A stretch of 6,755 nt of DNA from an uncultured Oscillospiraceae bacterium (GCA_910584285.1 CAJTYK010000077.1:1-6755); one strand, 5' to 3'. Shown: positions 1 to 5,154, numbered from the stretch's first letter. The notes: generated from the letters alone by a model not told the origin. Made by a program: numbers and translations.

Positions 1-519
1 ACGGCTCATCAGATCAACGAGGAAATCCGCGACCGGGAGGTGCGGCTCATCGGCGCCGACGGCGCGCAGCTGGGCGTTATGTCCGCCCGGGAGGCCCAGG
101 CACGCGCCGACGAGGCCGGGCTGGACCTGGTGAAGATCTCCCCCACCGCCACCCCCCCCGTGTGCAAGCTCATGGACTACGGCAAGTTCAAGTTCGAGCA
201 GGCCAAGCGGGAGAAGGAGGCCAAAAAGAACCAGCACGTGGTGGAGGTCAAGGAGGTGCGGATGTCCCCCGGCATCGACATCGGCGACTTCAACACCAAG
301 CTGCGCAACGCCCAGAAGTTTTTGGGCGAGGGGAACCGGGTGAAGGTGACCGTCCGCTTCCGGGGCCGGGAGATGGCCCATACTGACATCGGCCGGAAGC
401 TGCTGCTGGACTTCGCTGAGCAGTGCGGGCCAATGGCGGTGCTGGACAAGGAGCCCAAGCTGGAGGGCCGGCACATGAGCATCTTCCTGTCCGCCAAGAG
501 CGCGAAAACCAATAAGTGA
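1..519 (+). CDS. infC: Translation initiation factor IF-3 (5'-truncated by window edge)
   Basis: IF-3 binds the 30S subunit, prevents premature 50S joining and proofreads initiator tRNA and start-codon choice. The frame is open from base 1 and gives 172 residues before TGA at 517. IF-3 is usually about 170-180 residues, so only a few N-terminal residues are missing. The N-terminal domain begins with INEEIRDREVRLIGADG. The lysine-rich helical linker (KREKEAKKNQ) follows, then the C-terminal domain with VKEVRMSPGIDIGDFNTK and VKVTVRFRGREMAH, both hallmark IF-3 blocks. The GTG at position 40 is not the true start, because it falls inside the conserved N-terminal motif; the start lies upstream, and infC often uses a rare start codon such as ATT or ATA (family knowledge, not visible here). 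It is first of the infC-rpmI-rplT operon. The L20-responsive leader known from Bacillus would lie upstream, outside the window. Confidence 0.97.
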   Translation, partial: TAHQINEEIRDREVRLIGADGAQLGVMSAREAQARADEAGLDLVKISPTATPPVCKLMDYGKFKFEQAKREKEAKKNQHVVEVKEVRMSPGIDIGDFNTKLRNAQKFLGEGNRVKVTVRFRGREMAHTDIGRKLLLDFAEQCGPMAVLDKEPKLEGRHMSIFLSAKSAKTNK

Positions 520-526
520 TCCCCCT

Positions 527-540
527 GCGGCATACGCCGC
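527..540 (+). other. Small hairpin between infC and rpmI
   Basis: GCGGC (527-531) pairs with GCCGC (536-540) around the loop ATAC, eight bases after the infC stop and upstream of the rpmI ribosome-binding site. No T-tract follows, so it is not a terminator. In E. coli, L20 represses translation of rpmI through RNA structures near here. Whether this short stem has any such role is unproven. Confidence 0.4.
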
Positions 541-570
541 GTATCAACTTACGAAAAGGAGACAACCGCC

Positions 571-774
571 ATGCCTAAAGTCAAAACCCACAGCGGCGCC
601 AAGAAGCGCTTCAAGCTGACCAAGAACGGCCAGGTCAAACGGGCCCACGCCAATAAGAGCCACCTGCTCAACGGCCACGGCAAGACCCGCAAGCTCAAGA
701 GGAGCCTCCGCAAGGCTGGCTACGCCGACGTCACCAACGCGGCCACCATCAAGCGCATGATCCCCTACAAATAA
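571..774 (+). CDS. rpmI: 50S ribosomal protein L35
   Basis: L35 is a small basic protein of the large ribosomal subunit. The 67-residue product matches the usual family length of about 64-66. It opens with the family signature MPKVKTHSGAKKRFKLT, continues through a lysine/arginine-rich core (KRAHANKSHLL, KTRKLKRSLRK) and ends in IKRMIPYK. The ATG at 571 is preceded by AAAAGGAG (554-561) at good spacing. It lies 51 nt after infC and 102 nt before rplT. This is the standard infC-rpmI-rplT order, so all three are probably co-transcribed. The downstream gap is longer than usual because it contains two tandem hairpins. Confidence 0.98.
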   Translation: MPKVKTHSGAKKRFKLTKNGQVKRAHANKSHLLNGHGKTRKLKRSLRKAGYADVTNAATIKRMIPYK

Positions 775-838
775 GTTTTCGCTCCCCCTTCGGGGAAAGC
801 AAAAACTTTCTTCCGTCCCCTGCGGGGGTGGAAAGAGA
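775..838 (+). other. Two abutting hairpins between rpmI and rplT
   Basis: Hairpin A spans 775-806. GTTTT (775-779) pairs with AAAAC (802-806), GCT (781-783) with AGC (798-800), and CCCC (784-787) with GGGG (792-795), with an AA bulge at 796-797 and a C/A mismatch. Hairpin B spans 807-838. It has about 14 pairs (807-810 with 835-838, 811-820 with 824-833, including two or three G-U pairs), one bulged A at 834 and the loop TGC. The stems touch at 806/807, so they could stack coaxially. A short TTTT (840-843) follows hairpin B, so weak attenuation before rplT is possible, as is a role in RNA processing or L20 binding. Pairings were worked out by hand from the sequence; function is inference. Confidence 0.7.
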
Positions 839-876
839 ATTTTCACTTTCACTCAATTATAGGAGGCTGAACAGAT

Positions 877-1233
877 ATGGCACGTGTGAAAGGCGCGATG
901 ATGACGCGCAAGAGAAGGAATAAGATCCTCAAGCTGGCCAAGGGCTACTGGGGCGCCAAGAGCAAGCACTTCAAGATGGCCAACGAGCAGGTGATGAAGT
1001 CCCTGCAGTACGCCTATGTGGGCCGCCGGCTGAAGAAGCGCGACTTCCGGCAGCTGTGGATCGCCCGGATCAGCGCCGGCTGCAAGATGAACGGCATGAA
1101 CTACTCCACCTTCATGCACGGCCTGAAGCTGGCCAATGTGGAGATCAACCGCAAGATGCTGGCCGAGCTGGCCGTCAACGACAAGGCCGCCTTCACCCAG
1201 CTCACCGAGCTGGCCAAGGGCAAGCTGGCCTGA
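877..1233 (+). CDS. rplT: 50S ribosomal protein L20
   Basis: L20 binds 23S rRNA early in 50S assembly and is also the autogenous repressor of this operon in the bacteria studied. The 118-residue product has the typical length. It begins MARVKGAMMTRKRRNKILKLAKG (basic extension that penetrates rRNA), followed by YWGAKSKHFKMANEQVMKSL, YVGRRLKKRDFRQLWIARI and the C-terminal globular part with NGMNYSTFMHGLK and LNRKxLAELA-like sequence (read here as INRKMLAELAV). The ATG at 877 has an exact AGGAGG at 861-866, 10 nt upstream. It is the last gene of the operon. A strong terminator begins 16 nt after the stop. Confidence 0.98.
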   Translation: MARVKGAMMTRKRRNKILKLAKGYWGAKSKHFKMANEQVMKSLQYAYVGRRLKKRDFRQLWIARISAGCKMNGMNYSTFMHGLKLANVEINRKMLAELAVNDKAAFTQLTELAKGKLA

Positions 1234-1248
1234 CAACAAAACACCGAG

Positions 1249-1278
1249 GCGCCCGGTCGTTTGACCGGGCGCTTTTTT
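1249..1278 (+). terminator. Intrinsic terminator of the infC-rpmI-rplT operon
   Basis: GCGCCCGGTC (1249-1258) and GACCGGGCGC (1263-1272) form a perfect 10-bp stem with loop GTTT, followed immediately by six T residues (1273-1278). This is a textbook Rho-independent terminator, 16 nt after the rplT stop. Confidence 0.97.
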
Positions 1279-1282
1279 GCCG

Positions 1283-1305
1283 TTCCGCCCCAGATCCGGG
1301 CGGAA
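1283..1305. other. 8-bp hairpin between the two convergent terminators
   Basis: TTCCGCCC (1283-1290) is the exact reverse complement of GGGCGGAA (1298-1305) around a 7-nt loop. It lies between the rplT terminator and the metQ terminator. In minus-strand RNA it would fold just after the T-run of the metQ terminator, so it may serve as a back-up stop. No T-tract of its own was seen. Confidence 0.55.
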
Positions 1306-1341
1306 AAACGCCCCTGATTTCCCGGGAAATCAGGGGCGTTT
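1304..1341 (-). terminator. Palindromic terminator downstream of metQ
   Basis: Bases 1306-1341 form a 36-nt perfect palindrome centred on CCCGGG. The arms include ACGCCCCTGATTT and AAATCAGGGGCGT. Read on the minus strand, the stem runs into TTTTT (complement of 1304-1308), as expected for the end of the metQ transcript 8 nt after its stop. On the plus strand only three Ts follow, so any reverse-direction termination would be weaker. Confidence 0.9.
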
Positions 1342-1348
1342 GCCTGCA

Positions 1349-2155
1349 TTAGTCCACAACCACCACGCCGCCGGCGTACTTCTCGTCGATGAACTGGCGC
1401 ACCTCGTCGGACTTGAGGGCCTCCACCAGCTTCAGGATGGCCTCGTCCTTCTCCCGGCCCTCCTTCACGGCCAGCACGTTCACGTAGGCGGTGCCCGCGA
1501 TGCCGTCGGGGGACTCCACCGCCAGGGCCTCGCTAAATTTCAGCCCCGCGCCGATGGCGTAGTTGCCGTTGATGATGGCGATGTCCACATCCTGGAGGGT
1601 GGTGGTCAGCAGCTTGGCCTCCAGTTCCTTGATGTCCAGGTTTTTGGGGTTCTCCGCGACGTCATCCAGCCGGGGCTCCAGGCCGGATCCGTCCTTCAGC
1701 TTGATGAGCCCCTGCTCCTGGAGCAGCAGCAGGGCCCGGCCGCCATTGGTGGGGTCGTTGGGGATGGCCACCACCGCGCCGTCGGCCAAGGCGTCCAGGC
1801 TGGCGGTCTTGCCGGCGTAGATGCCGAAGGGCTCGTAGTGCAGGCCGGCTACACTTACCAGATGGGTGCCGTTGGCCTCGTTGAAGTTGTTCATGTAGGT
1901 GATGTGCTGGAAGTAGTTGGCGTCCAGCTGGCCGTCCTCCACGTTGTTGTTGGGCAGCACGTAGTCGTCGTAGGAGACGACCTCCAGGGTGATGCCGTCC
2001 TTGGCCAGGATCTCCTTGGCCTTTTCCAGGATCTCGGCGTGGGGCGTGGGGGACGCGCCCACCTTGATGGTGGTGTTCTGCTTGCCGCCGCAGGCGGACA
2101 GCAGGGTCAGGCACAGCGCCGCAGCCAGAGCCAGGGCCAGAGCTTTCTTCTTCAT
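1349..2155 (-). CDS. metQ: Methionine ABC transporter substrate-binding lipoprotein MetQ (NlpA family)
   Basis: MetQ captures methionine outside the membrane and delivers it to MetNI. The 268-residue product has a type II signal peptide: basic MKKK, a hydrophobic stretch, then lipobox L19-S20-A21-C22, so the mature protein should be lipid-anchored at Cys22. The mature part is NlpA/Lipoprotein_9-like throughout, with KVGASPTPHAEIL (31-43), YDDYVLPN (62-69), LDANYFQH (77-84), IPNDPTNGGRALLLL (131-145), NLDIKELEA (172-180) and DIAIINGNYA (191-200). ATG at 2155 is preceded on the minus strand by AAGGAG (2170-2165) at suitable spacing. Although metNI lies just upstream on the same strand, metQ has its own promoter and T-box leader. 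The methionine assignment comes from the family and MetN/MetI neighbours; NlpA proteins sometimes bind related substrates. Confidence 0.95.
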   Translation of the reverse strand: MKKKALALALAAALCLTLLSACGGKQNTTIKVGASPTPHAEILEKAKEILAKDGITLEVVSYDDYVLPNNNVEDGQLDANYFQHITYMNNFNEANGTHLVSVAGLHYEPFGIYAGKTASLDALADGAVVAIPNDPTNGGRALLLLQEQGLIKLKDGSGLEPRLDDVAENPKNLDIKELEAKLLTTTLQDVDIAIINGNYAIGAGLKFSEALAVESPDGIAGTAYVNVLAVKEGREKDEAILKLVEALKSDEVRQFIDEKYAGGVVVVD

Positions 2156-2184
2156 ATCCGTACTCTCCTTTTGCTTTGTTGTAT

Positions 2185-2211
2185 GTGAACCGCCCGCCGG
2201 GCGGAGTTCAC
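2185..2211 (-). other. Stable hairpin between the T-box terminator and the metQ RBS
   Basis: On the minus strand GTGAA and TTCAC enclose an inner stem CCGCCC/GGGCGG with loop GGC, with two unpaired bases on one side. It lies 16 nt past the T-box terminator T-run and ends 15 nt before the metQ SD. It has no T-tract, and so would remain on the read-through mRNA as a 5' structure. A stabilising or processing role is inference. Confidence 0.6.
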
Positions 2212-2226
2212 CAGATTCGAGGGAAC

Positions 2227-2258
2227 AAAAAAACGCCCCCGACAGATTGTCAAGGACG
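2227..2258 (-). terminator. T-box regulatory terminator
   Basis: On the minus strand CGTCCTTGACA and TGTCGGGGGCG form an 11-bp stem (G-U pairs included) with a 3-nt loop, followed by TTTTTTT. The 5' arm contains the CCTTG needed by the antiterminator, so the two folds exclude each other. Transcription should stop here when tRNA(Met) is charged. Confidence 0.93.
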
Positions 2259-2543
2259 AGAGCCTGCCCGGCTTCGTGGTACCACCTTGCTTCACCCGCC
2301 CCTCGCGAGGCCGGGCCTTATCGGGTACTGACATACCCTATCGCTGTGACGGGCGAACCCGGCGTGACCTATGGACGTTTCCTCCGTCGGCCATGCGGCT
2401 CCGGGGCCATGTTCGGCGCGTCCCTCCGTACCCGTTTTCAGCTTCCCGGGCTCTCTGTGCCGTGGCTGCGCGCTTACTCTCCCCATCATTGCCTTTGCAG
2501 TGCTATGAACTTTTCCCCACCCCAACCGAACCAGGGTGGATTG
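2227..2543 (-). promoter_or_regulatory. T-box leader (probably tRNA-Met responsive) controlling metQ
   Basis: T-box RNAs sense uncharged tRNA and switch between terminator and antiterminator. Reading the minus strand from about 2543, stem I carries the conserved blocks GGGGAGAGTAAGC, CACAGAGAGCCCGGG, GCTGAAAACGGG and GAACATGGCCCCGGAG. The specifier candidate is ATG at 2410-2408. Stem III-like pairing is GGGTA/TACCC. The T-box itself, AAGGTGGTACCACG, lies at 2288-2275 with UGGU bulge at 2284-2281. CAAGG (2289-2285) can pair with CCTTG (2255-2251) to form the antiterminator. The competing terminator stem is 2258-2234, 11 bp including three G-U pairs with loop ATC, followed by seven Ts (2233-2227). 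Met specificity is supported by the AUG triplet, the metQ target and UGGU, which matches a tRNA acceptor with discriminator A. The 5' end is estimated from the promoter. Confidence 0.93.
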
Positions 2544-2549
2544 TGCTAT

Positions 2550-2578
2550 AGTTTAACGCATCAAAGCGTCTTTGTCAA
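2550..2578 (-). promoter_or_regulatory. Sigma-A type promoter for the metQ T-box transcript
   Basis: On the minus strand a perfect -35 TTGACA (2578-2573) is followed after exactly 17 nt by TAAACT (2555-2550), which matches four of six bases of TATAAT. The expected start is near 2543, just ahead of the T-box leader. The spacer contains a small inverted repeat, CAAAG-ACG-CTTTG, starting in the last bases of the -35 box. The promoter makes metQ independent of metNI transcription. Confidence 0.85.
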
Positions 2579-2597
2579 GTGGGCAGTTTACACAGTC

Positions 2598-2665
2598 GGG
2601 CGGGACAACCCAGCCTGCCGTTGGCGCAATCTGCCCATCAACGGCCCGCCGGATCCGTCCCGCCC
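2598..2665 (-). repeat. Nested inverted repeats between metI and the metQ promoter
   Basis: A 9-bp perfect inverted repeat, GGGCGGGAC (2598-2606) and GTCCCGCCC (2657-2665), encloses a 6-bp one, CCGTTG (2618-2623) and CAACGG (2639-2644). It begins 19 nt past the metI stop. In metNI RNA it could form a long interrupted stem. No T-tract follows on the minus strand, so it is not a canonical terminator; it may mark the metNI mRNA 3' end or be a Rho-dependent or processing site (inference). Confidence 0.55.
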
Positions 2666-2684
2666 CGCGAATAGATGCCCTCTA

Positions 2685-3410
2685 TCAGCGCTTCCCGCCC
2701 TTTTTCTGCCCGCTGGCGGTGCGCCGATCCATCCGGTTCACCAGATGGGAGCCCGCCGACTGGAAGATCTGCACCAGAATCACGATGACAATCACCGCCC
2801 CGTAGATCACCAGGAACTGCTGGAGGGCCCAGCCCTTCATCAGGGCCATGGCCCCCAGACCGCCGCCGCCGATGGCCCCGGCCATGGCGCCGTAGCCCAG
2901 GATGGTGATGAAGGCAGTGAGGAAGCCGGACAGCAGAGAGGGCAAGCTCTCGGGCAGCATCACCTTCCACACGATCTGGAGAGTGGAGCAGCCCATGGAC
3001 TGGGCGGCCTCGATAAGGCCCTTGTCCATCTCCCGGATGGAGGACTCCACCAGGCGGGCGGCGAAGGGGAAGGCCGCCACGGTGAGGGGGACGAGGATGC
3101 CCGGCGTGCCGATGGTAGTGCCCAGAATGATCCGGGACAGGGGCATGACCAGCACCATGAGTATGAGAAAGGGGACGGAGCGCAGTAGGTTGACCACCAC
3201 GTTCAGCGCCTGCATCAGGGGAGCGGGCAGGGGGCGAATGCCGTCCTTGGCCCCAGTGACCAGGATCACCCCCAGGGGCAGGCCGATGAGGTAGGCGAAC
3301 ACGGTGGCGATGACAGTGGAATAGATCGTCTCCCAGATGGCGAAGGGGATGTTCTCCAGCAGGAAGGAGAGCTGCGCCGCCGTCTTGGGGTCGCTGAAGA
3401 AGTCAGCCAT
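2685..3410 (-). CDS. metI: Methionine ABC transporter permease MetI
   Basis: MetI is the membrane-spanning subunit; two copies form the pore and each docks on one MetN ATPase. The 241-residue product is slightly longer than the E. coli protein (217), mainly at the ends. About five hydrophobic segments are visible: roughly residues 24-52, 66-90, 103-120, 157-181 and 199-218. The cytoplasmic EAA coupling loop is EAAQSMGCSTLQIVWKVMLPES (134-155), matching the MetI pattern. The C-terminus is a basic tail (KKGGKR). ATG at 3410 overlaps the metN stop by 8 nt (ATGGCTGA), and GGAGGTG (3427-3421) inside metN serves as ribosome-binding site. Translational coupling with metN is therefore likely. Confidence 0.96.
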   Translation of the reverse strand: MADFFSDPKTAAQLSFLLENIPFAIWETIYSTVIATVFAYLIGLPLGVILVTGAKDGIRPLPAPLMQALNVVVNLLRSVPFLILMVLVMPLSRIILGTTIGTPGILVPLTVAAFPFAARLVESSIREMDKGLIEAAQSMGCSTLQIVWKVMLPESLPSLLSGFLTAFITILGYGAMAGAIGGGGLGAMALMKGWALQQFLVIYGAVIVIVILVQIFQSAGSHLVNRMDRRTASGQKKGGKR

Positions 3411-4407
3411 GGTAATCCTGCACCTCCTCCATGGTCACGTTGGGCTGGTTTTTGATGTAGGCGATGGCCTTGGCGGCCTCCGACGGATCCTCCGGCAGGC
3501 CCAGCAGCATAGTGCCGAAGGCCTGGCCGTTCACGTTCCGGGTATCGGCGCCCAGAATATTTACCTTCACGCCGCAGTCGATGGCCAGCGACGCGATGAG
3601 GGGCTCGTAGCTGGAGCCGCCGTTGAAGGCGATGCGGATCACCCGGGCGGCGGGGAGCTGGCCGATATGTACCCCGTCGGGGTAGACTAAGCGGCGGCCC
3701 GCCTCGGTTTGCGGGTTGGAAAAGACCTCCTCCACCGTGCCCGTCTCCATCACCCGGCCGTGATCCAAAATGGCCACGTGGGTGCAGATCTCCTCCACCA
3801 CCGCCATCTCGTGGGTGATCACCACCACGGTGATGCCCATACGCCTGTTGATGTCCTTCACCAACCGCAGGATGTCCCGGGTGGTTTTGGGGTCCAGGGC
3901 GGAGGTGGCCTCATCGCACAGCAGGATCTTGGGATCCGAGGCCAGGGCCCGGGCGATGGCGATGCGCTGCTTCTGCCCGCCGGACAGCTGGGCGGGGTAG
4001 GCATCCGCCTTGTCGGGCAGGCCCACCACGTCCAGCAGCTCCCGGGCCCGCTTCTCCGCGTCCGCCTTTTTCACGCGGGCGATCTCCATGGGGAAGCAAA
4101 TGTTGCGCAGGCAGGTGCGCTGCATGAGCAGGTTGAACTGCTGGAAGATCATGCTGATGGAGCGCCGCTGGGCGATGAGCTCCTTCTGGCCCAGGTTGCA
4201 CAGATCCGCGCCGTCGATGAGCACCTGGCCGGAGGTGGGCCGCTCCAGCAGGTTGATGCACCGCACCAGGGTGGACTTGCCCGCGCCGCTCATGCCCACG
4301 ATGCCGTACACGTCGCCGTCGCCGATGGTGAGGGTCACGTCGGTCAGGGCGTGGAGCTCCCCCTCAGCGGTGGGGAATATCTTGGAGATGTTTTTCAGTT
4401 CAATCAT
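3403..4407 (-). CDS. metN: Methionine ABC transporter ATP-binding protein MetN
   Basis: MetN hydrolyses ATP to drive methionine import through MetI. The 334-residue product begins MIELKNISKIF. It contains Walker A GMSGAGKST (38-46), Q-loop at Gln89/90, signature LSGGQKQ (141-147), Walker B ILLCDE (161-166), D-loop SALD (169-172) and H-loop His199. A C-terminal NIL domain (about 250-330) is present; in E. coli MetN this domain binds methionine and inhibits transport when internal methionine is high. The frame stays open upstream to 4605, but ATG at 4407 is the start: it has GGGGAG (4419-4414) in front, gives the family's N-terminus, and lies downstream of the promoter. metN leads the metN-metI unit. 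Confidence 0.97.
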   Translation of the reverse strand: MIELKNISKIFPTAEGELHALTDVTLTIGDGDVYGIVGMSGAGKSTLVRCINLLERPTSGQVLIDGADLCNLGQKELIAQRRSISMIFQQFNLLMQRTCLRNICFPMEIARVKKADAEKRARELLDVVGLPDKADAYPAQLSGGQKQRIAIARALASDPKILLCDEATSALDPKTTRDILRLVKDINRRMGITVVVITHEMAVVEEICTHVAILDHGRVMETGTVEEVFSNPQTEAGRRLVYPDGVHIGQLPAARVIRIAFNGGSSYEPLIASLAIDCGVKVNILGADTRNVNGQAFGTMLLGLPEDPSEAAKAIAYIKNQPNVTMEEVQDYHG

Positions 4408-4444
4408 GGGGTTCTCCCCTCTCTCTGGGGTCTTAATGGCCTTT

Positions 4445-4473
4445 ATTGTATGCCGAAACCGGGAGGTTGTCAA
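4445..4473 (-). promoter_or_regulatory. Near-consensus promoter of metNI
   Basis: On the minus strand a perfect -35 TTGACA (4473-4468) is separated by exactly 17 nt from TACAAT (4450-4445), five of six matches to the -10 consensus. The expected start near 4438 gives a leader of only about 30 nt before metN. That is too short for a SAM riboswitch or a T-box, so any control should act on DNA at the promoter or on the RBS. Confidence 0.9.
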
Positions 4474-4489
4474 GAACCTCCCGGTTTCG
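4454..4489. promoter_or_regulatory. 15-bp perfect inverted repeat spanning the metNI -35 region (possible operator)
   Basis: CGAAACCGGGAGGTT (4454-4468) and AACCTCCCGGTTTCG (4475-4489) are exact reverse complements around a 6-nt loop. The -35 hexamer occupies the loop and one flanking base; the downstream arm fills most of the spacer. The arrangement fits an operator where a dimeric repressor would block RNA polymerase. It could instead be the end of the adjacent repeat element, or a hairpin ending the upstream transcript, although no T-tract follows. Symmetry and location are direct observations; function is inferred. Confidence 0.6.
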
Positions 4490-4568
4490 TAGAGGCGTAG
4501 AGGCGCACAGTGTGCGCCCGCCGTCCCTTTGCCCCGTCCCGAATACGGCGGGCGGACAATGTCCGCCC
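4490..4568. repeat. Palindrome-rich intergenic repeat-like element
   Basis: The stretch has an 8-bp tandem repeat TAGAGGCG (4490-4505), a palindrome GGCGCACA-G-TGTGCGCC (4502-4518), and a second palindrome GGGCGGACA-A-TGTCCGCCC (4550-4568). A longer inverted repeat, CCCGCCG (4517-4523) with CGGCGGG (4546-4552), joins the two. It lies between the CmpB-like gene and the metN promoter. Similar GCGCACNGTGTGCGC / GCGGACANTGTCCGC modules are, from memory, common between genes in Oscillospiraceae; copy number could not be checked here. Confidence 0.6.
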
Positions 4569-4611
4569 TTACACACAGGGCGAGACGCCTCAGCCTGCCG
4601 TTCAAGGGGAC

Positions 4612-5154
4612 TTATTCCACCGCGTACCATTTCAGCACTTCGGTGCTGCCCGTCCGGCGCAGGGCGGCACAGGACACCACCACGTCCGCCGCCAGCACGA
4701 TCAGGGCCGGGGGCCCCAGCCAGGCCGGGATCCGGGCCACCGCCCACGCCGCCAGGGGGTGCACCCCGTACACCAGCAGCAGGGCCAACGCCGTCCAGCA
4801 CAGGGAGAACGCCGGACATACCAGCCCCCCCAGGCTGCCGGGGATGCCCTCGTAGTCCCAGAATTTCACCCCCAGGACATAGCGGTAGAAGGCCCCCAGC
4901 GCCAGCTCCGCCCCGGTGGCCGCCAGCCCTCCGGACAGCGCCACCCACAAGGGGCCGCTCCCCAGCGGAGCCAGCCCCAGAATCAGGCAGGCCCCCAGGC
5001 CGTACACCGGGCACAGGGGCAGGAGGATCAGGCATTTCCGATCCCGCTTGGGGTGGCCGGAGGCCCGGGCAAAGCCCACCTCCAGCAGGAAGCCCAAAAA
5101 GCTGTACAGATAAAAAAACCAGAGCCACCGCGCCATAAGCTGTCCGCCCCCCAT
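4612..5154 (-). CDS. CmpB-like multi-pass membrane protein (putative ABC-transporter type IV family)
   Basis: The 180-residue product is hydrophobic, with about five membrane segments (roughly 9-28, 41-61, 69-94, 109-131 and 134-163). It matches my recollection of the family annotated as putative ABC-transporter type IV (CmpB, Pfam ABC_trans_CmpB): YSFLGFLLEV (17-26), LCPVYGLGA (47-55), a Glu in the third segment (E83) and FWDY (98-101). The molecular role of the family is unknown, and no ATPase partner is adjacent apart from metN, which already has MetI. The start is uncertain: ATG at 5154 has only AGGA 4 nt upstream, while ATG at 5136 (MARWLWFF, 174 residues) has a G-rich stretch at normal spacing. 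It is divergent from miaA and on the same strand as metNI, separated from it by the repeat element and a promoter. Confidence 0.8.
   Translation of the reverse strand: MGGGQLMARWLWFFYLYSFLGFLLEVGFARASGHPKRDRKCLILLPLCPVYGLGACLILGLAPLGSGPLWVALSGGLAATGAELALGAFYRYVLGVKFWDYEGIPGSLGGLVCPAFSLCWTALALLLVYGVHPLAAWAVARIPAWLGPPALIVLAADVVVSCAALRRTGSTEVLKWYAVE

Noticed and set aside
40..519. GTG at 40 as the infC start
   Set aside because: The frame is open to base 1 and the conserved IF-3 N-terminus (INEEIRDRE) lies upstream of the GTG, so the gene is cut by the window edge.
1277..2188. 303-codon plus-strand reading frame
   Set aside because: Antisense to metQ; low-complexity His/Val/Gly/Gln-rich translation with no recognisable domain. 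It is a shadow of GC-rich coding sequence.
1989..3188. 399-codon plus-strand reading frame
   Set aside because: It runs antisense through the metQ 5' end, T-box leader and metI, which are well supported; no domain seen.
4408..4440. SAM riboswitch (S-box) upstream of metN
   Set aside because: The promoter leaves only about 30 nt of leader, far too short, and no S-box motifs are visible.
3709..4500. 263-codon plus-strand reading frame
   Set aside because: Antisense to metN with His/Gly/Val-rich translation; shadow.
4454..4568. CRISPR array or tRNA in the palindromic region
   Set aside because: No regular repeat-spacer pattern and no cloverleaf could be drawn; the structure is palindromes only.
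4408..4605. 66-residue N-terminal extension of MetN
   Set aside because: The extension covers the promoter and repeat element and is absent from the family; ATG 4407 has a good SD sequence.
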